From: Sodalis ligni
Lineage (GTDB): Bacteria > Pseudomonadota > Gammaproteobacteria > Enterobacterales > Enterobacteriaceae
Reading direction: 5' to 3'
DNA length: 64,000 bases
Assembly (NCBI RefSeq): GCF_016865525.2
Contig: NZ_CP075169.1
Span: 3,596,337 to 3,660,336, forward strand
Below, one piece after another: positions 63,109-64,000 of the stretch. Each line of letters begins with the position of its first letter. Positions within the stretch are counted from its first letter, which is position 1. Under the pieces are notes generated by a model. The model was given only the letters and a program-made list of their open reading frames with translations. It was not told the origin of the DNA and made no database searches. The position numbers were made by a program, and so were the translations under genes.

Positions 63109-63152
63109 TTGACTAAACGGAGACATCTCCGCTAAAAACGGAGAGCACTCTC
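63109..63152 (+). promoter_or_regulatory. Promoter and paired TetR-type operators of the aldo/keto reductase gene
   Basis: TTGACT (63109-63114) and TAAAAA (63133-63138) are 18 bases apart. CGGAGA-CA-TCTCCG (63118-63131) is a perfect dyad between them, and GAGAG-CA-CTCTC (63141-63152) is a second dyad. Both would block this promoter if bound. Confidence 0.65.
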
Positions 63153-63176
63153 ATTTTCAACGAAAGGCACACAATC

Positions 63177-64000
63177 ATGCAATACAAAAAACTCGGCAAT
63201 TCTGGTTTGGACGTATCCCCCATCTGCATCGGCTGTATGGGTTTCGGCCACCCGGCACAGGGGCATCCAGCATGGTCCCTCTGCGAAGACGCAAGCCGCG
63301 TCCTGATACGGCATGCTGTCGAAGCAGGCATCAATTTTTTCGACACTGCCAATATGTATTCGGCAGGATCAAGCGAGGAGTTCCTGGGCAGGGCCCTAAA
63401 GGATTTCGCTAACCGTGACGCGATGGTCATCGCCACCAAGCTGTCCGCGCCCACGCGTAATGGTCCCAATGCTCTCGGCTTGTCACGTAAGGCGATCATG
63501 ACTGAGGTGGATCACAGCCTGCGCCGGCTAGGGACAGATTACATAGATTTGTATCAAATTCATCGTCGCGACCAACTGACGCCTTGGGAAGAAACACTTG
63601 AGGCGCTGCATGACTTGGTGAAGATGGGCAAGGTGCGGTACATCGGGGCCTCTTCGATGATGGGCTGGGAGTTCAGTAAGGCGCTGCATTTGCAGGAAAA
63701 AAACGGTTGGGCGCGTTTCATCTCCATGCAGGACAATTACAACTTGCTCGCTCGGGAGGAAGAGCGAGAAATGCTGCCGCTTTGCGCTGATCAAGGCGTG
63801 CAAACCATGGTCTACAGCCCGCTTGCGCGCGGCCGTCTTGCCCGCCCATGGGGCCAAACCACCGAGCGGTCAAAAACCGAACCGGCGGGCGCCGAGCAAA
63901 ACTCGATCACAGCGGCAAGCGATCAGAAAATCGTAGAAGTAGTCGGCGCTATCGCGGCGGAACGCGGAGTAAACCAGGCACAGATAGCGCTTGCATGGCT
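63177..64000 (+). CDS. Aldo/keto reductase, 5' part
   Basis: The frame runs off the window; 274 residues visible. LGNSGLDVSPICIGCMGFG opens the TIM barrel, and the catalytic residues are in NFFDTANMYSAGSSEEFLG (Asp, Tyr), VIATKLS (Lys) and LYQIHRRD (His). NADPH-binding loops follow (RYIGASSMMGWEF, VYSPLARGRLAR). It reduces aldehydes or ketones with NADPH; the substrate is unknown. It is probably repressed by the divergent TetR protein and may be inducible by an electrophile. It probably belongs to host chromosome or a remnant of a further island. Confidence 0.92.
   Translation, partial: MQYKKLGNSGLDVSPICIGCMGFGHPAQGHPAWSLCEDASRVLIRHAVEAGINFFDTANMYSAGSSEEFLGRALKDFANRDAMVIATKLSAPTRNGPNALGLSRKAIMTEVDHSLRRLGTDYIDLYQIHRRDQLTPWEETLEALHDLVKMGKVRYIGASSMMGWEFSKALHLQEKNGWARFISMQDNYNLLAREEEREMLPLCADQGVQTMVYSPLARGRLARPWGQTTERSKTEPAGAEQNSITAASDQKIVEVVGAIAAERGVNQAQIALAW

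Overview
The window looks like a large integrative and conjugative element (ICE) of an enterobacterium (Enterobacterales, possibly Pectobacteriaceae or a Sodalis/Yersinia relative). Evidence for this is a P4-type integrase, AlpA/DUF2857/TraR-type backbone genes, a VirB-type secretion system, CloDF13-style mobB/mobC, ccdAB, ardC, and two copies of the 3' end of a tRNA-Asn gene used as attachment sites. The backbone order (tRNA-Asn, P4 integrase, cargo, virB1-virB11, transfer origin, mobB, mobC) resembles the ICEKp1/HPI-ICE family. The usual yersiniabactin cargo is replaced by a different biosynthetic cluster.

Layout. 1-0.9 kb: end of the integrase and its terminator. 1.0-15.2 kb: biosynthetic cluster with a LysR regulator, MFS exporter, membrane fatty-acid hydroxylase-like enzyme, PaaK-like adenylating enzyme, alpha/alpha-toroid (prenyltransferase/squalene-cyclase repeat) protein, tautomerase, acyl carrier protein, short AMP ligase, three-domain carboxylic acid reductase, class II DAHP synthase and SDR. 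16-20 kb: ICE backbone genes and an IS630 element. 20-34.5 kb: virB operon, with a CBASS anti-phage operon (CD-NTase, Cap15-like effector, a membrane protein and an FRG protein) inserted antisense between virB6 and virB7. 35.1-35.95 kb: non-coding, hairpin-rich candidate oriT. 36-38.6 kb: mobB and mobC. 38.7-42 kb: ccdAB, ardC and a HEPN-RES toxin-like gene. 42.3-46.3 kb: an IS21-family element carrying a second IS21-family element nested in its istB. 46.8-57.6 kb: defence island with an ABC-three-component system, SIR2-HerA, a NYN nuclease and a DUF4365-TPR protein. 57.78 kb: first att repeat. 58.6-61.8 kb: DUF262 protein with an AlbA_2-like C-terminus and a RES/Xre toxin-antitoxin pair. 62.0 kb: second att repeat. 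62.2 kb onward: integrase N-terminal fragment, then a TetR regulator divergent from an aldo/keto reductase.

About half of the recognisable genes carry frameshifts. In every case I could reconstruct (about 25), reading continues if one base is added to a homopolymer run of about 2 to 7 bases. One-directional errors across unrelated genes, including inside insertion sequences, look more like uncorrected homopolymer under-calling in the assembly than gene decay. Genes typed 'pseudogene' below are broken as written but may well be intact in the organism.

How the parts fit. The biosynthetic cluster appears to commit carbon to the shikimate pathway (DAHP synthase), activate carboxylic acids (three adenylation enzymes), carry an acyl group on an ACP and reduce a carrier-bound acid to an aldehyde (CAR). 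MFS export and LysR control complete it. The ICE moves this cluster with a large set of anti-phage systems.
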